Source: Chryseobacterium sp. 52 (GTDB lineage: Bacteria > Bacteroidota > Bacteroidia > Flavobacteriales > Weeksellaceae). Taken from it: DNA of 64,000 nt. Numbering within the stretch: the stretch's first letter is position 1; every line of letters begins with the position of its first letter. The translations under genes were made by a program, and so were the position numbers. The stretch is from contig NZ_PEEX01000001.1 in the NCBI RefSeq assembly GCF_002754245.1, forward strand, positions 3,824,001 to 3,888,000, given 5' to 3'. Shown in pieces: positions 1 through 9,140 of this stretch. Under the pieces are notes generated by a model. It was not told the origin of the DNA, did not search any database, and worked only from the letters and a program-made list of their open reading frames with translations.

Positions 1-558
1 GAGATTGGCGATCAGGTCATGGTGGGATTTGAATACCACAACCCCGATTTTCCATTTGCAATGGGTGGAATGTTTCACGGGCAGGTAGGCTTAGGCGGAG
101 GAGTGAACAATCATTTGAAATCTATACAGACGAGAAGCGGTATTAAGGTTTTAATGAATGATGCAGACAAAAGTGTAACCATTAAAGATCCAAGCGGAAA
201 TACCTATTTTATGGATGGTCAGGGGAATATTAATGTTACTGCACCGAAGAATATGACGTTTACAGCAGGAGAAGATATGCATATTTCAGTGGGAAGGAAT
301 ATGACCACTAAGATTGGAAAGGACAGTACCATGCATATTGGAAATGACCATTCTGAATCTATTACAAAAAGATACACTCAAACATCTGAAAATAAAATCA
401 TTACAGTTAAGCAGGATCAAACAGAAAGCACCGGTAATAAATTTAAAAGTATTTCCGGAGAAGCCGATATACAGACATCTAAAGGCGATTTAAAATTGAG
501 AGGATCATCATTGGCCGTATTCCAGGGAGGAAAAGACGTTAAAGTAAGTAAAGGCTAA
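1..558 (+). CDS. vgrG: VgrG (TssI) spike protein, C-terminal part, cut by the window edge
   Basis: The frame is open from base 1, so the start lies outside the window; the stop is at 556-558. The first residues (EIGDQVMVGFEYHNPDFPF) are the end of the gp5-type OB fold of VgrG, followed by a glycine-rich turn. The rest is a run of short beta repeats (SVTIKDPSGN, NINVTAPKNM, HISVGRNM, HIGNDHSE), as in the trimeric beta-helix needle of phage gp5 and VgrG. VgrG caps the T6SS tube and carries effectors into the target cell. The genes that follow encode a PAAR-like effector and other peptidoglycan hydrolases, as expected downstream of vgrG. No toxin domain is fused to this C-terminus. Confidence 0.87.
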   Translation, partial: EIGDQVMVGFEYHNPDFPFAMGGMFHGQVGLGGGVNNHLKSIQTRSGIKVLMNDADKSVTIKDPSGNTYFMDGQGNINVTAPKNMTFTAGEDMHISVGRNMTTKIGKDSTMHIGNDHSESITKRYTQTSENKIITVKQDQTESTGNKFKSISGEADIQTSKGDLKLRGSSLAVFQGGKDVKVSKG

Positions 559-652
559 ATGCATTACGGGTGATGAAAGTACATTTTCATTTATTACCAA
601 CGAATGGGATTCCGGCCTCAACAATTGAATCAAATCCAAAATAGTAACCACA

Positions 653-2332
653 ATGGAAGATCAAAAGACTTCAGCGCATGATCAAAAGCTTTCTGAAAAA
701 AGAGCAGAAAAAGAGCAAAAATCCAACGAAGATTCTCCTTCAGAAAAAAGAGAAATGGTGATGCATGGAGCACAGTTGAAATGTCCCTATGCTCAGGCGC
801 CCGGAGAAATGAAAGTTACCTCGAACGAAATAAAGCTTCAGGATCAGCCATTTGCAACAAAGGGTGATGGAAACAATATGGTCAACCTTCAATTTAAAGG
901 AAATTGCGGACACCCGAAATGGCCTGCAAGAAATATGTCTCCTCCTCCCTGCATGAGCGTGATAAAATTAAGTCCCTGGGACAACCTGGGAACCTCTATT
1001 ATACAGGAACAAACAGTTTTGGTCAAAGAGTCTTTTATCAATTGTGACCCTGAGTTTAATGCTGCTGCTCCTTCACCGATTCCACAGGCGGCAAGTATAA
1101 AAAGTGAGATTCAAAATACTGAAATTCCTAAAATTATTGATGCCTATTTCGTTAAATGGATTTCAGAAAAAGGGACTCCTGTTGAAAAGGAAGAACAAGT
1201 CTACAACAAAAAACTGGGCAAGAAAGTTCCCGTAAAAAAGAAAGTAGAAACAACGAAAATATCTACAGAAAAAATATCAGAACGGGGATTAAGTTATCAG
1301 GTTGCTTTAATTGTTGAGACTGAAGGTCTTTCAGGAAAAAAAGTAAAAGTCAAAATTAAAAGCGGTAAAAATAAAGTCTTAACAGATGTCGATAGTGAGG
1401 TAAGTTTAATTGATTTAAAAGACGTAGAAAAAGTTACAGACGCTACAAAATATGCAGGGATAAAAGCAAAAACTGAATTTGAAATAGAGGTTGATAATTT
1501 TGCAAATGATCCAACTGTAGAAAATTCAGCTCAATTCAAAAACAAAGCGGTTATCAAACTAATGCTGAATCAGCGTGCTGATGATTTATCATTCGATTTA
1601 GCAAAACTAATAACAGCGAGCTCTGATAAAGAAGCATCGGTATATATTGAAGTAACTTCTGATGAACCAAAAATTGAATATCTTGGTAAAGAAGGTAAAA
1701 ATAACTTAAAAAATACCTTCTTAAATGATGGAGCTACCTATTTTAAAATAAAATATTTTGAACAGCCATGGATTGTTAAGGCCCGTGAAGAACAGGAACT
1801 TGGCGTTTCAGAAGCCACCCACTGTTCAAAGATAATCGATGAATACCACGCAATAAACCGACAGAATAAGCCAAAAGCCTGCGCTAATACCGATAACAGC
1901 TCGTGGTGTGCCTCATTTGTGGGCTGGTGTTTAAACAAAAGCGGGTATTCTGCCCAATTAGATCCGGGTGCTTATTCATACGGACATGAAAATACCAGAT
2001 ACAGAGCTGGGTTTAAGAAAAACGCAACAGATAAAAAAGGTCTGGAAAAAGAAGAATTTGATGAGCCAACATGGGGGAAACTGATAACGGGTAATGAACC
2101 TTTACTGGGTTCAATATGTGTTTTATCAAATAAACATCACGTAAGCATGGCTGTTGCAAAAAGTAATGACGGTAAAACCATATATTATCTGGGAGGAAAT
2201 CAGGGAAACAAGGTTTGTGTAGGAACTTTCGGACAAAGAACCTCTTCCATATATCCCACAGAGTATACTAAAAAAACTGAAGATGACGAACTACCAATTT
2301 ATTATACAAAAAATGAAAAACTTAGTTTCTAG
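653..2332 (+). CDS. T6SS effector: PAAR-like DUF4280 domain with C-terminal NlpC/P60-type amidase
   Basis: 559 aa. Residues 1-35 are a charged Lys/Glu-rich tail. Residues about 35-135 match the cysteine-containing DUF4280 family (MVMHGAQLKCPY, GNCGHPKWPARN, PPPCMSVIKLSPW), a PAAR-like tip domain of Bacteroidetes T6SS. Residues about 160-370 form a beta-rich middle starting at YFVKW (165-169) that is also found in the two effectors downstream. The C-terminus resembles the TIGR02594 cysteine-peptidase family: SSWCASFVGWC with Cys419 as the likely nucleophile, HHVSMAVA with His495/496, then LGGNQGN. The predicted action is cutting peptide cross-links or amide bonds of peptidoglycan in a rival's periplasm. 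The next gene overlaps its end and encodes an exported protein, the likely immunity factor. Domain calls are by motif; the toxic function is inferred. Confidence 0.82.
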   Translation: MEDQKTSAHDQKLSEKRAEKEQKSNEDSPSEKREMVMHGAQLKCPYAQAPGEMKVTSNEIKLQDQPFATKGDGNNMVNLQFKGNCGHPKWPARNMSPPPCMSVIKLSPWDNLGTSIIQEQTVLVKESFINCDPEFNAAAPSPIPQAASIKSEIQNTEIPKIIDAYFVKWISEKGTPVEKEEQVYNKKLGKKVPVKKKVETTKISTEKISERGLSYQVALIVETEGLSGKKVKVKIKSGKNKVLTDVDSEVSLIDLKDVEKVTDATKYAGIKAKTEFEIEVDNFANDPTVENSAQFKNKAVIKLMLNQRADDLSFDLAKLITASSDKEASVYIEVTSDEPKIEYLGKEGKNNLKNTFLNDGATYFKIKYFEQPWIVKAREEQELGVSEATHCSKIIDEYHAINRQNKPKACANTDNSSWCASFVGWCLNKSGYSAQLDPGAYSYGHENTRYRAGFKKNATDKKGLEKEEFDEPTWGKLITGNEPLLGSICVLSNKHHVSMAVAKSNDGKTIYYLGGNQGNKVCVGTFGQRTSSIYPTEYTKKTEDDELPIYYTKNEKLSF

Positions 2333-2888
2333 TTTTATATTATTTTGCTTTATTCCCGTTTGCGGGCAAAAGTCTGTTCATGATAGTTTGAAAGTATATT
2401 ATCAGGATTCATTGATGATTAATAAAAATTTTAAAGACGGAACCGTACCCAATAAGCTTACAGTAAAAGTAATTAATCCCTGTAACGCTGAAAAAGAGAG
2501 ATTTGACGGAGCTGTAACCATTATTAACGCCACTGTTAAAAATAAAAATTACAGCGACAGTATCCTTTATAATTATCCCTATGCACAATCCGGTTTAATC
2601 AATTTAAAAACCAATAATATATCTAATTACGACATCAATAAGCGTCATGCAGTCTTAATACCTTTTACCTATTGCGGGAACTGGGATAATGATACAAAAG
2701 TCTCCTACATTATATTTTATAACCATAAAAAATACCTGTATCATATCAAGTACTATTGTGGAGAAAATAATACATGTAAAATCAATGATAATCTGAACAT
2801 TAAATTAAAAGATTTGCCCACAAAATTAAAACTAAAAGTGATTAAAGACTTAGAAACAAAATATAATACCTCAAATGATTTTCAATAA
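2313..2888 (+). CDS. Exported protein, probable immunity to the amidase effector
   Basis: 191 aa from the ATG at 2313. An in-frame ATG 30 nt upstream would only add residues in front of the signal peptide. The start MKNLVSSFILFCFIPVCGQK is a typical signal sequence (Lys, hydrophobic stretch, cleavage near CGQ), so the protein should be periplasmic. The gene starts 20 nt before the end of the effector gene, which suggests translational coupling. The mature part is small and beta-rich with several cysteines (NPCNAEK, YCGN, YYCGENNTC). I recognise no family. A periplasmic partner of a peptidoglycan-cleaving toxin is the usual T6SS immunity arrangement; that role is inferred from position and export only. 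Confidence 0.72.
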   Translation: MKNLVSSFILFCFIPVCGQKSVHDSLKVYYQDSLMINKNFKDGTVPNKLTVKVINPCNAEKERFDGAVTIINATVKNKNYSDSILYNYPYAQSGLINLKTNNISNYDINKRHAVLIPFTYCGNWDNDTKVSYIIFYNHKKYLYHIKYYCGENNTCKINDNLNIKLKDLPTKLKLKVIKDLETKYNTSNDFQ

Positions 2889-2908
2889 TGAGCTCAAAAT
2901 AAAACGGT

Positions 2909-4573
2909 ATGAGTGAAGCACAAGAACAAGACAGTTATTCTGCAAATCCCAATCAAAAAACTTTTGATATACCACACCAGGTAGATCATGAAGTGAATGT
3001 GGTGAAAATATATTTTGCGAAACAGATTCCTAAAATGACCTGGGAAAAGAAAGAAGAAACGTATCCTGTCAAAAGCGGAGGGCTGGTATCTGATGTAAAA
3101 AAGAAGTATGAAAAAAAAGGGAGAAGGAACATTCAGGCCGATAAAGAAGATTCTGTAAAATTAACAGCAAAACAAGAGGTTAAAATTACCTGGGAAGAGG
3201 AAGTCCAGGAAATGAAAGATGGCAAACCTGTTTTTTATTTTGAAAAAATCGATAAAACAATTATTAAAAATAAAGTATGGGTGGTGGTAGAATGTCAGGG
3301 AGCCAGCGGAAAACTCTCTGTTGAAATCCATGAAAATAAATTAACAAATCCAGAAAACATCTATGAAAATCCGGTAAAATTTTTAGATGCTGAGGAAGAA
3401 AAAAGCAACATTGAATTCACTATCAACGGGACACTGGTGTATTCTAAAGAAATAACGCTGCGTCCCAAAAGTGATGAAGATGTGAAAAAACTGCTCGAGA
3501 AATTTAATAAAAGAGAGGATTTAAATGCCTTTTTATATTTCAAAGCAGAACTAAAAGAAACAGAGGATAAAGCAATATTTCCGGATGACACGCATGAGTT
3601 TTTAAATAAAGACAACGAAAGGTTTGAGATCAGATATTGTGATTGTGGAAAGAAATATGATATCACCTGTACCCGGTACAGTAAAAAATATGGTCCCGCC
3701 TACTGGGGAACAAAAAAACTTGAAAACTACTCCGATTGGGACACCTTGATTGAAGACAAGAAAATTACGGCTGAAGAAAAGGCTATTCTGGTGGGAATGT
3801 CTGAAAATGAAGGCAAACTGGATTCTGTTCAATCCTATGACTGGGACCTTTCGGGTGAACAGATGATATTAACGGCAGGAGCCATGCAGAAAACAGTTGA
3901 TCATACCGGAAAAGGTGAATTTACTACACAGGTTGAAGAATTTAAAGCCCAGCATCCGGAAAAGTATGACGAGTTATTTGTATCATGCGGATGGACAGTT
4001 GATTCCGGGATTCTGTATTATAAAGATCCGGCAGATCCTAAAGCAGAGAAAATCACAGGAAACACTTTATCCAATAAAATCAGAGAAAACTGTAAAGAAT
4101 CTTTATTTGGAAAAACAGTAGAATGTAAGCCGCTGCAACCGATCGTCAATGCCGTTATTGATAAATTATTTCAGGAAAAACAAGTGGTTGATTTTATTAA
4201 GAGATTAAAAGAAGTCGTACTTCCTTTAGTTCCTACAGGATATTCATACAAACTGTCAGATTATTTACAGTCAAAATTAGGGAAAGCAACTGCATTGGAT
4301 CATCACATTAACAGACCGGGATATGTAGAAGATGATTTCGGCGCTGCATTAGGCCGGTTTTTTGCTAAAAAAGATGCTAACACAGCCAAAGAAAACAAAA
4401 CCAAAAAAGAAGGTGAAAAATTAGAGAAAATATCAAGAAATCCAAGTGAATGGGGAGATATGCATGGCAAATATGAAAAGGAAATTCTTGATGATTACGG
4501 TAATGCAAGAAGAGGTACTGATATGGATAAACGGTATGAAAAAATGGAAAAAAATTCAAACTTATCATCATGA
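2909..4573 (+). CDS. T6SS effector: shared N-terminal domain with lysozyme-like glycan hydrolase
   Basis: 554 aa, starting 20 nt after the previous stop. Residues about 29-240 align by eye with the middle of the upstream effector: VVKIYFAKQIPK, then VVVECQGASGKLSVEI, then a beta segment ending FLYFKAEL. Residues about 285-400 contain ITAEEKAILVGMSENEGKLD with Glu299/Glu301 as candidate acids, then QSYDWDLSGEQMILTAGAM and LFVSCGWTVD. I associate this layout (SxNEGxLD, ILTAGAMQKT, CGW) with lysozyme-like peptidoglycan glycosidases of secretion islands. The tail (440-554) is charged and rich in Lys/Glu. Glycan cleavage in a target periplasm is predicted. The exact family name is uncertain; a structure prediction would settle it. 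Confidence 0.7.
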   Translation: MSEAQEQDSYSANPNQKTFDIPHQVDHEVNVVKIYFAKQIPKMTWEKKEETYPVKSGGLVSDVKKKYEKKGRRNIQADKEDSVKLTAKQEVKITWEEEVQEMKDGKPVFYFEKIDKTIIKNKVWVVVECQGASGKLSVEIHENKLTNPENIYENPVKFLDAEEEKSNIEFTINGTLVYSKEITLRPKSDEDVKKLLEKFNKREDLNAFLYFKAELKETEDKAIFPDDTHEFLNKDNERFEIRYCDCGKKYDITCTRYSKKYGPAYWGTKKLENYSDWDTLIEDKKITAEEKAILVGMSENEGKLDSVQSYDWDLSGEQMILTAGAMQKTVDHTGKGEFTTQVEEFKAQHPEKYDELFVSCGWTVDSGILYYKDPADPKAEKITGNTLSNKIRENCKESLFGKTVECKPLQPIVNAVIDKLFQEKQVVDFIKRLKEVVLPLVPTGYSYKLSDYLQSKLGKATALDHHINRPGYVEDDFGAALGRFFAKKDANTAKENKTKKEGEKLEKISRNPSEWGDMHGKYEKEILDDYGNARRGTDMDKRYEKMEKNSNLSS

Positions 4574-5052
4574 GAAAAATGACATCCGCACTAATGATTT
4601 TAGTTCTTTTTATTACCTGTGAAAGCATGGTTTCTCAGAAACACCATGATGCGAACAGTAAAACGGTAAAGAAAGACACTATAATCACTTTAAATAATAA
4701 TCTGTCACTGTATTACGCTTCCTATGACAGCAATATGAAACTATGGTATAATCTCCATATTATTAAGAATAAGAAGCGTATAAAAGTAGGTAAAGGAACA
4801 CAATACAACGGGACCGGAAGTGAACTCTTTTCGTCACTCTCTCCTAATGCAAATTATGTAGTTGTAGATGCCATAATCAAAGAATATGTCCATGAAAGTG
4901 ATAAAGACAGTACCCTGCATGAAAATTATACGTGTGCTATTATTGATATAAAAAAAGCAAAAGTGATCAAGCAGATGCAGCAGGACTGCGATGGATCGTG
5001 GAACAAAAAAAACCAGTGGGTTTCCTCTGGCGGGAAAGTAGTTTTTAAGTAA
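4570..5052 (+). CDS. Exported protein, probable immunity to the lysozyme-like effector
   Basis: 160 aa. The start overlaps the effector stop in an ATGA junction (4570-4573), a classic translational-coupling arrangement. The N-terminus has a short basic start and the hydrophobic run MILVLFITCESMVSQK. It could be a lipoprotein (the cysteine sits in FITCE, a poor lipobox) or cleaved after VSQ. The mature part (IITLNNNLSLYYASYDSN, YTCAIIDIKKAKVIKQ) looks like a small beta propeller or sandwich. I recognise no family. The immunity role follows from overlap, export signal and size, as in the neighbouring cassettes. Confidence 0.7.
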   Translation: MRKMTSALMILVLFITCESMVSQKHHDANSKTVKKDTIITLNNNLSLYYASYDSNMKLWYNLHIIKNKKRIKVGKGTQYNGTGSELFSSLSPNANYVVVDAIIKEYVHESDKDSTLHENYTCAIIDIKKAKVIKQMQQDCDGSWNKKNQWVSSGGKVVFK

Positions 5053-5101
5053 AAACAAGGGTTTAACCGGCAGCAACAAGTCGTAAAATGAGTAAAAAAT
5101 T

Positions 5102-5980
5102 ATGGAGCCCGTATTTCCTATAGATATTAAATTAAACCTTTTAGAAGGAAAGAAATTTTATCGCTATTCCTATAATGAATATACCACCATCAATGGAGAA
5201 ACTCATAGAAGCGAACTCAACAAAAATTTTCATGTTACGCTGAAGCTTTTAAAAGATGAGGAAGAAGAAAGGTTTGAATACCATATCGAAATTTTTGACA
5301 GAGTTCACAGAGATAAAGAACTGTCACTGTCCGAAAAAGATTTTTTAAACAGAATTGCAGATATCAATAATGAAGTAGTCCTTATAACGGATAGATATGG
5401 GAAATTAAAAAACTTACAGGGATTGTCAATTCTTCAGCAGAGAGTAGAAAAAGCGGTAGAAAAGCTTTCCCGATCCTATGTAGGCAAACAGGCAGAGGAT
5501 TTTTATACGTTTTTAAAAGATTTTTACCAAAAGGAACATTTAGTGTGTCAGGATTTTTTAAAAAACAATCATTTTGGAATGATCCTCCATCAATTTTATG
5601 GAAGATATGATCAGGAAGATACAGCAAAGCATAGTGTGCGCTACCGTAATTTTATGGCCAATGCCATAATAGATATAGAAGAGCATGTACAAACGGAGGA
5701 GATGCGTTGTGATGATGAATTATTACTGATACAATATATAGGGAACATCCCTTCAGATAAAAACCGGGAAATGTTTTATGGCGAAATGAAAAGAAAGGAA
5801 ATTTCTTATAATCCTGAAACAGATGTTCCAAAACTGGACAAATATAAAGGGCAGATTTTATTAGATTTTACAACCAAAGAAGTGTTGGAGCATAAACTTA
5901 CCATAGAATTTTCCCTCGGAGAAAACTACCAAAAGAAGATCATCTATCATATAAAAGAAATAAGCTATGAAGAACTGTAA
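5102..5980 (+). CDS. Uncharacterised protein of the T6SS effector island
   Basis: 292 aa with no signal peptide or membrane segment, so it is probably cytoplasmic. It opens with MEPVFPIDIKLNLLEGKKFY, then a beta-rich first third (RYSYNEYTTINGE, FHVTLKLLKDE), an alpha-helical middle (LSILQQRVEKAVEKLSRSYV, FYTFLKDFYQKE) and a beta-rich end (GQILLDFTTKEVLEHKLTIE). It sits between two effector cassettes and is cytoplasmic, unlike the immunity proteins. A loading adaptor or chaperone for a neighbouring effector is therefore a reasonable guess, but nothing in the sequence proves it. Confidence 0.65.
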   Translation: MEPVFPIDIKLNLLEGKKFYRYSYNEYTTINGETHRSELNKNFHVTLKLLKDEEEERFEYHIEIFDRVHRDKELSLSEKDFLNRIADINNEVVLITDRYGKLKNLQGLSILQQRVEKAVEKLSRSYVGKQAEDFYTFLKDFYQKEHLVCQDFLKNNHFGMILHQFYGRYDQEDTAKHSVRYRNFMANAIIDIEEHVQTEEMRCDDELLLIQYIGNIPSDKNREMFYGEMKRKEISYNPETDVPKLDKYKGQILLDFTTKEVLEHKLTIEFSLGENYQKKIIYHIKEISYEEL

Positions 5981-6161
5981 AAACAGAGGATGGATCGAAG
6001 AAATACAGGCCCAGTCAGATGAAAAATCCGGCAAAGGTTTGGATCATTCCGGTTGTGTATCTTTATTATTTGGAAGGCTGAGCCATACCTCATTTAAAGA
6101 AAATAAAATCGCAGATAATCTTTGTCAGGAAATATCAGAAACTCCCCTATTAAAAAAATAA
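5967..6161 (+). CDS. Small hypothetical protein between effector cassettes
   Basis: 64 aa. The ATG at 5967 lies inside the last codons of the upstream gene (14-nt overlap) and the stop is 10 nt before the next effector, so it fits the tight packing of the island. The protein is polar with two cysteines (KNCKNRGW, SGCVSLLFG) and has no recognisable domain. It may be a real small adaptor, a remnant of a larger effector, or a chance open frame. Support is positional only. Confidence 0.3.
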   Translation: MKNCKNRGWIEEIQAQSDEKSGKGLDHSGCVSLLFGRLSHTSFKENKIADNLCQEISETPLLKK

Positions 6162-6171
6162 AAATCTTAAC

Positions 6172-7767
6172 ATGGCAACACGTATTACCATAACAGACTC
6201 CGGACAGACCCAAACGTTAAACGGTCCATTGGCTCCGGATACTCCCGATGATGCATTACAGCGTATCAGTGAAGTTTATTTTGCCAAAAAAGTGACAACA
6301 GATAATGGAACTAGGGTAAGTTTTACAAAAATTGATTCTGCTCACATGCAGCAGGATGATCAAAATCAAAATATTCCATACGATTCCATATTAGGAAAAA
6401 CGGTGTATCTGATCATAGAGACCAGCAATATGCAAACCCTGAGTATAGATGCGGTGATAAGACCTTCAGCAAATACCATGACAGAAAATACAGATACATT
6501 ACAGCTTATGCGTTTTGTATCTCCTGACCGGTATGAGGTACAGAGATTATTTACGGTACAGGTAGGAAATTTTGACGCCCTCAACAACAGAGAGGGCAGC
6601 CATACTCATTATACGAATTTAGATGCGGATCATATCAATAAAGCCATTATCAAGCTGCAGCTCAGGCCTGATGGAAGAGCTGTTTTTGATGGGTGGACGG
6701 GAAGGCTGGCAGATGGCAGTATTAATTTGGAAGTGGCTGTAGAAAGATCAGACAATAGTCCCTGCGCCTACGGAGATGGTGCACAGGAAGTAAACGGAGC
6801 AGGTGTTTTCTTAGATACTGATGCAAGGGGAAGATTCAGAGTGGTCAATAAAAATATATATACCATTCATCACGGAAGCAATACGTATAATACTTTAGTA
6901 GAAATCAGTACAAATCCATCCAGGAGAAGAAGGATTCAGAAAGTTGTCAATGCCAATTCTACTGAAGTGATCTTTTTTTATTACGACCAAAATGATAATG
7001 AACACAGGATCTGTTCCAGAACTAAAGAAAGTGTAACCAGAAAAAGAAGAGTCAATACCATTCCGCCGCTGACCCAAAGAGGAGCTCTTTCACAAACAAT
7101 AGATTACACAGCGAACAGAGCTGCCGGAGAAAACATAGATGCTCATCAGTTGTTGGTGTATGCTAACGGAACCCTGGGCGATGGAGCCACCGATAAATGG
7201 TACGCCAATCAGCCGGGAAATGTAGACTTAGTCGATATGGATATTTTAGCGAATGCAGGGGTTGGCGCACAGATTTTTGAGGCCTTCAATTATAATCAAA
7301 ATGGAGTTATCATTCGCTATGGATTTCAGCATACCAGAAGAAGAAGTATTCAGCCGGATTTATTCGCCGGTTTCTTGGGGTCATTAGCACAGTTCAGACA
7401 GGAAGGGCACACACATTATATTGTATCTCAAGGCTTTTCTTATTCTGATGCATCATGTTACCCCAGTGCAGAACATGTGAATGGAGAAGCAGGTGATTTG
7501 AATTTATTAACGACTCAGCAAAATGGAGTCAACACCATCCTTACGGCAGCCAACTTTGATTATGATAGTGAGGTCATTCTTCGGAATATTCTTTTTGATT
7601 TTGGATTTGGATCAGGCCGGTCAGAGGATTTTTCCAATACCTCAAATGCCAGTACTGCAGACGATGCCAGTACACGGTTACCTCATACCACCCATACCGC
7701 TACTCCCAGACATAATAATCACCTGCATGTTCATGGTTTCACTCCAATATCAGATATATATGTATAA
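6172..7767 (+). CDS. T6SS effector: shared N-terminal domain with M15-type zinc metallopeptidase
   Basis: 531 aa. Residues about 31-190 repeat the pattern of the two upstream effectors: ISEVYFAKKVTTDNG, then TVYLIIETSNMQTLSID, then KAIIKLQLRPDGRAVFDGW. The C-terminus carries the zinc signature of M15-like murein DD/LD-peptidases: H435-x6-D442 in EHVNGEAGD, and the histidine cluster HNNHLHVHGF (H514, H517, H519, H521), giving H-x6-D plus HxH. The predicted action is cutting peptide stems or cross-links of target peptidoglycan. The next gene overlaps by 8 nt and encodes an exported protein. The zinc ligands are seen directly; assignment to M15 rather than a sister family is inference. Confidence 0.78.
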   Translation: MATRITITDSGQTQTLNGPLAPDTPDDALQRISEVYFAKKVTTDNGTRVSFTKIDSAHMQQDDQNQNIPYDSILGKTVYLIIETSNMQTLSIDAVIRPSANTMTENTDTLQLMRFVSPDRYEVQRLFTVQVGNFDALNNREGSHTHYTNLDADHINKAIIKLQLRPDGRAVFDGWTGRLADGSINLEVAVERSDNSPCAYGDGAQEVNGAGVFLDTDARGRFRVVNKNIYTIHHGSNTYNTLVEISTNPSRRRRIQKVVNANSTEVIFFYYDQNDNEHRICSRTKESVTRKRRVNTIPPLTQRGALSQTIDYTANRAAGENIDAHQLLVYANGTLGDGATDKWYANQPGNVDLVDMDILANAGVGAQIFEAFNYNQNGVIIRYGFQHTRRRSIQPDLFAGFLGSLAQFRQEGHTHYIVSQGFSYSDASCYPSAEHVNGEAGDLNLLTTQQNGVNTILTAANFDYDSEVILRNILFDFGFGSGRSEDFSNTSNASTADDASTRLPHTTHTATPRHNNHLHVHGFTPISDIYV

Positions 7768-8746
7768 AATTAATATCGCTTGTTTTACCGTTTTGTTTTT
7801 TCTTTTTTCCTGCTACAGCAAGGCTCAGACAGAAAGCAAGGCAATAAACGCAGAAACACATTCAACAGATAAAGGATCGTTTTTTTTTAACACCAATAAA
7901 ACGGACTGTATCACTCTGCCATTTGGGTATTCAGATATTTCAAAACGAACAACCGTTGAGTCTGTTCTCTCTGCCATACAGGATGAAAATAAATTGAAAG
8001 AACTCAATGCATTACAATTTGAAAAAGCAATCAAAAAAGATCTTGTATTGCTTCCCGAAGAATATGATGTCTCACTGCCATTCAGCAATACTGTCAATGA
8101 AAAATATGACCGCATTAAGATGGCATCTGATTTTCTGTGTTATGGAGACTATTCAGTGTACTTTATGGCGGTCTATAATACCGTTCGTTACACCCAACCC
8201 TTTATTGAAAAAATGTATTTAATTTCAACGAAGGATGGGAAGCTTATCGATATGAAGAGAATCTATCTTAATCATCAGGGAGAAATGGGATTTGCCAACA
8301 ATACATTATTTAATATTGATAAAAACTATATTATTTCTCTACAGGATTATGAATTTACTGAAAGTCCTTTTACATTAAAACCGTTACAAAAATACCAGAT
8401 TCTGCCTTCCGGAAAATTTGCCAGATACTATGACCATGATGGGCCTTATAAAAACGATGAAGAACAGGGCATGGTGAAAAACCACCATAAAGAAGGAAAA
8501 TGGATAGAATCCAAATCAAACGGCTCTATGGATTTACAAAAATATCCGGACTTTACGGATCCCTATACTTATCTGGAAGCGGAATATAAAAATGGTTTAC
8601 CCGTTGGAACATGGAAATTTTACAAATTATTGCAAAAATACAGTGAAGAAACAGGCGAACCTCTATTGAATACAAGGAAGAAAGGATCATTGATCTATAC
8701 TGAAATGTATAGAGAAGGCGTATTGGAAAAACGGGAATTTCATTAA
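7760..8746 (+). CDS. Exported protein with MORN-like motif, probable immunity to the M15 effector
   Basis: 328 aa when started at the ATG at 7760, inside the last codons of the effector (8-nt overlap). A longer frame exists upstream but would read through the effector gene. MYKINIACFTVLFFLFSCYS is a signal sequence: either a lipoprotein (weak lipobox LFSC) or cleavage after YSKA. The body is mixed alpha/beta. The C-terminus has MORN-like segments (YKNGLPVGTWKFYK and a similar HHKEGKWIES). It is much larger than the other two presumed immunity proteins. The function is inferred from gene order, overlap and export. Confidence 0.68.
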   Translation: MYKINIACFTVLFFLFSCYSKAQTESKAINAETHSTDKGSFFFNTNKTDCITLPFGYSDISKRTTVESVLSAIQDENKLKELNALQFEKAIKKDLVLLPEEYDVSLPFSNTVNEKYDRIKMASDFLCYGDYSVYFMAVYNTVRYTQPFIEKMYLISTKDGKLIDMKRIYLNHQGEMGFANNTLFNIDKNYIISLQDYEFTESPFTLKPLQKYQILPSGKFARYYDHDGPYKNDEEQGMVKNHHKEGKWIESKSNGSMDLQKYPDFTDPYTYLEAEYKNGLPVGTWKFYKLLQKYSEETGEPLLNTRKKGSLIYTEMYREGVLEKREFH

Positions 8747-9140
8747 CGCAGGTTGGTTGGCTGGTGCTCTGTATTCCCACCACTCTCCTAAGTCTAAACT
8801 ACCGGATAAAACGCTTGTTTAATGCTTTGTTGGAAAATAGCAAGGTTTTTAAGCTGTATGGGTAATTTAAGGCGCAAGAAAATCAAAGATTTTCAGCTAT
8901 GCATTCATTATAGAATAAGCCGGATTCAATTGTATAGGAGATAAGATTACGCTTTTTTAACGCAAAGTTTTTATAAGATCCTTATGACTTTAAGGAAAGC
9001 AAAGGGTCGCGGTTGCACCGCTGATGAAGCTTTTGGGTAAAATCCTCCCTTCATCCAATCAATCTTTGATTGATTCTCTCTTTGCTTCCTACTCTATGCA
9101 TGATTATAGTAAGCCTTTGCGTTAATGAAATTTCTATACA
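8747..9140. other. Intergenic stretch with a dispersed-repeat-like palindrome
   Basis: No gene is visible in this 394-nt gap between convergent genes. It contains AACGCAAAG at 8959-8967 and its exact reverse complement CTTTGCGTT at 9115-9123. Between them is a perfect 8-bp hairpin at 9057-9075 (AATCAATC, loop TTT, GATTGATT). The bounded 165-bp unit looks like a dispersed intergenic repeat of the kind common in this bacterial group, but I see only one copy in the window. Confidence 0.45.
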
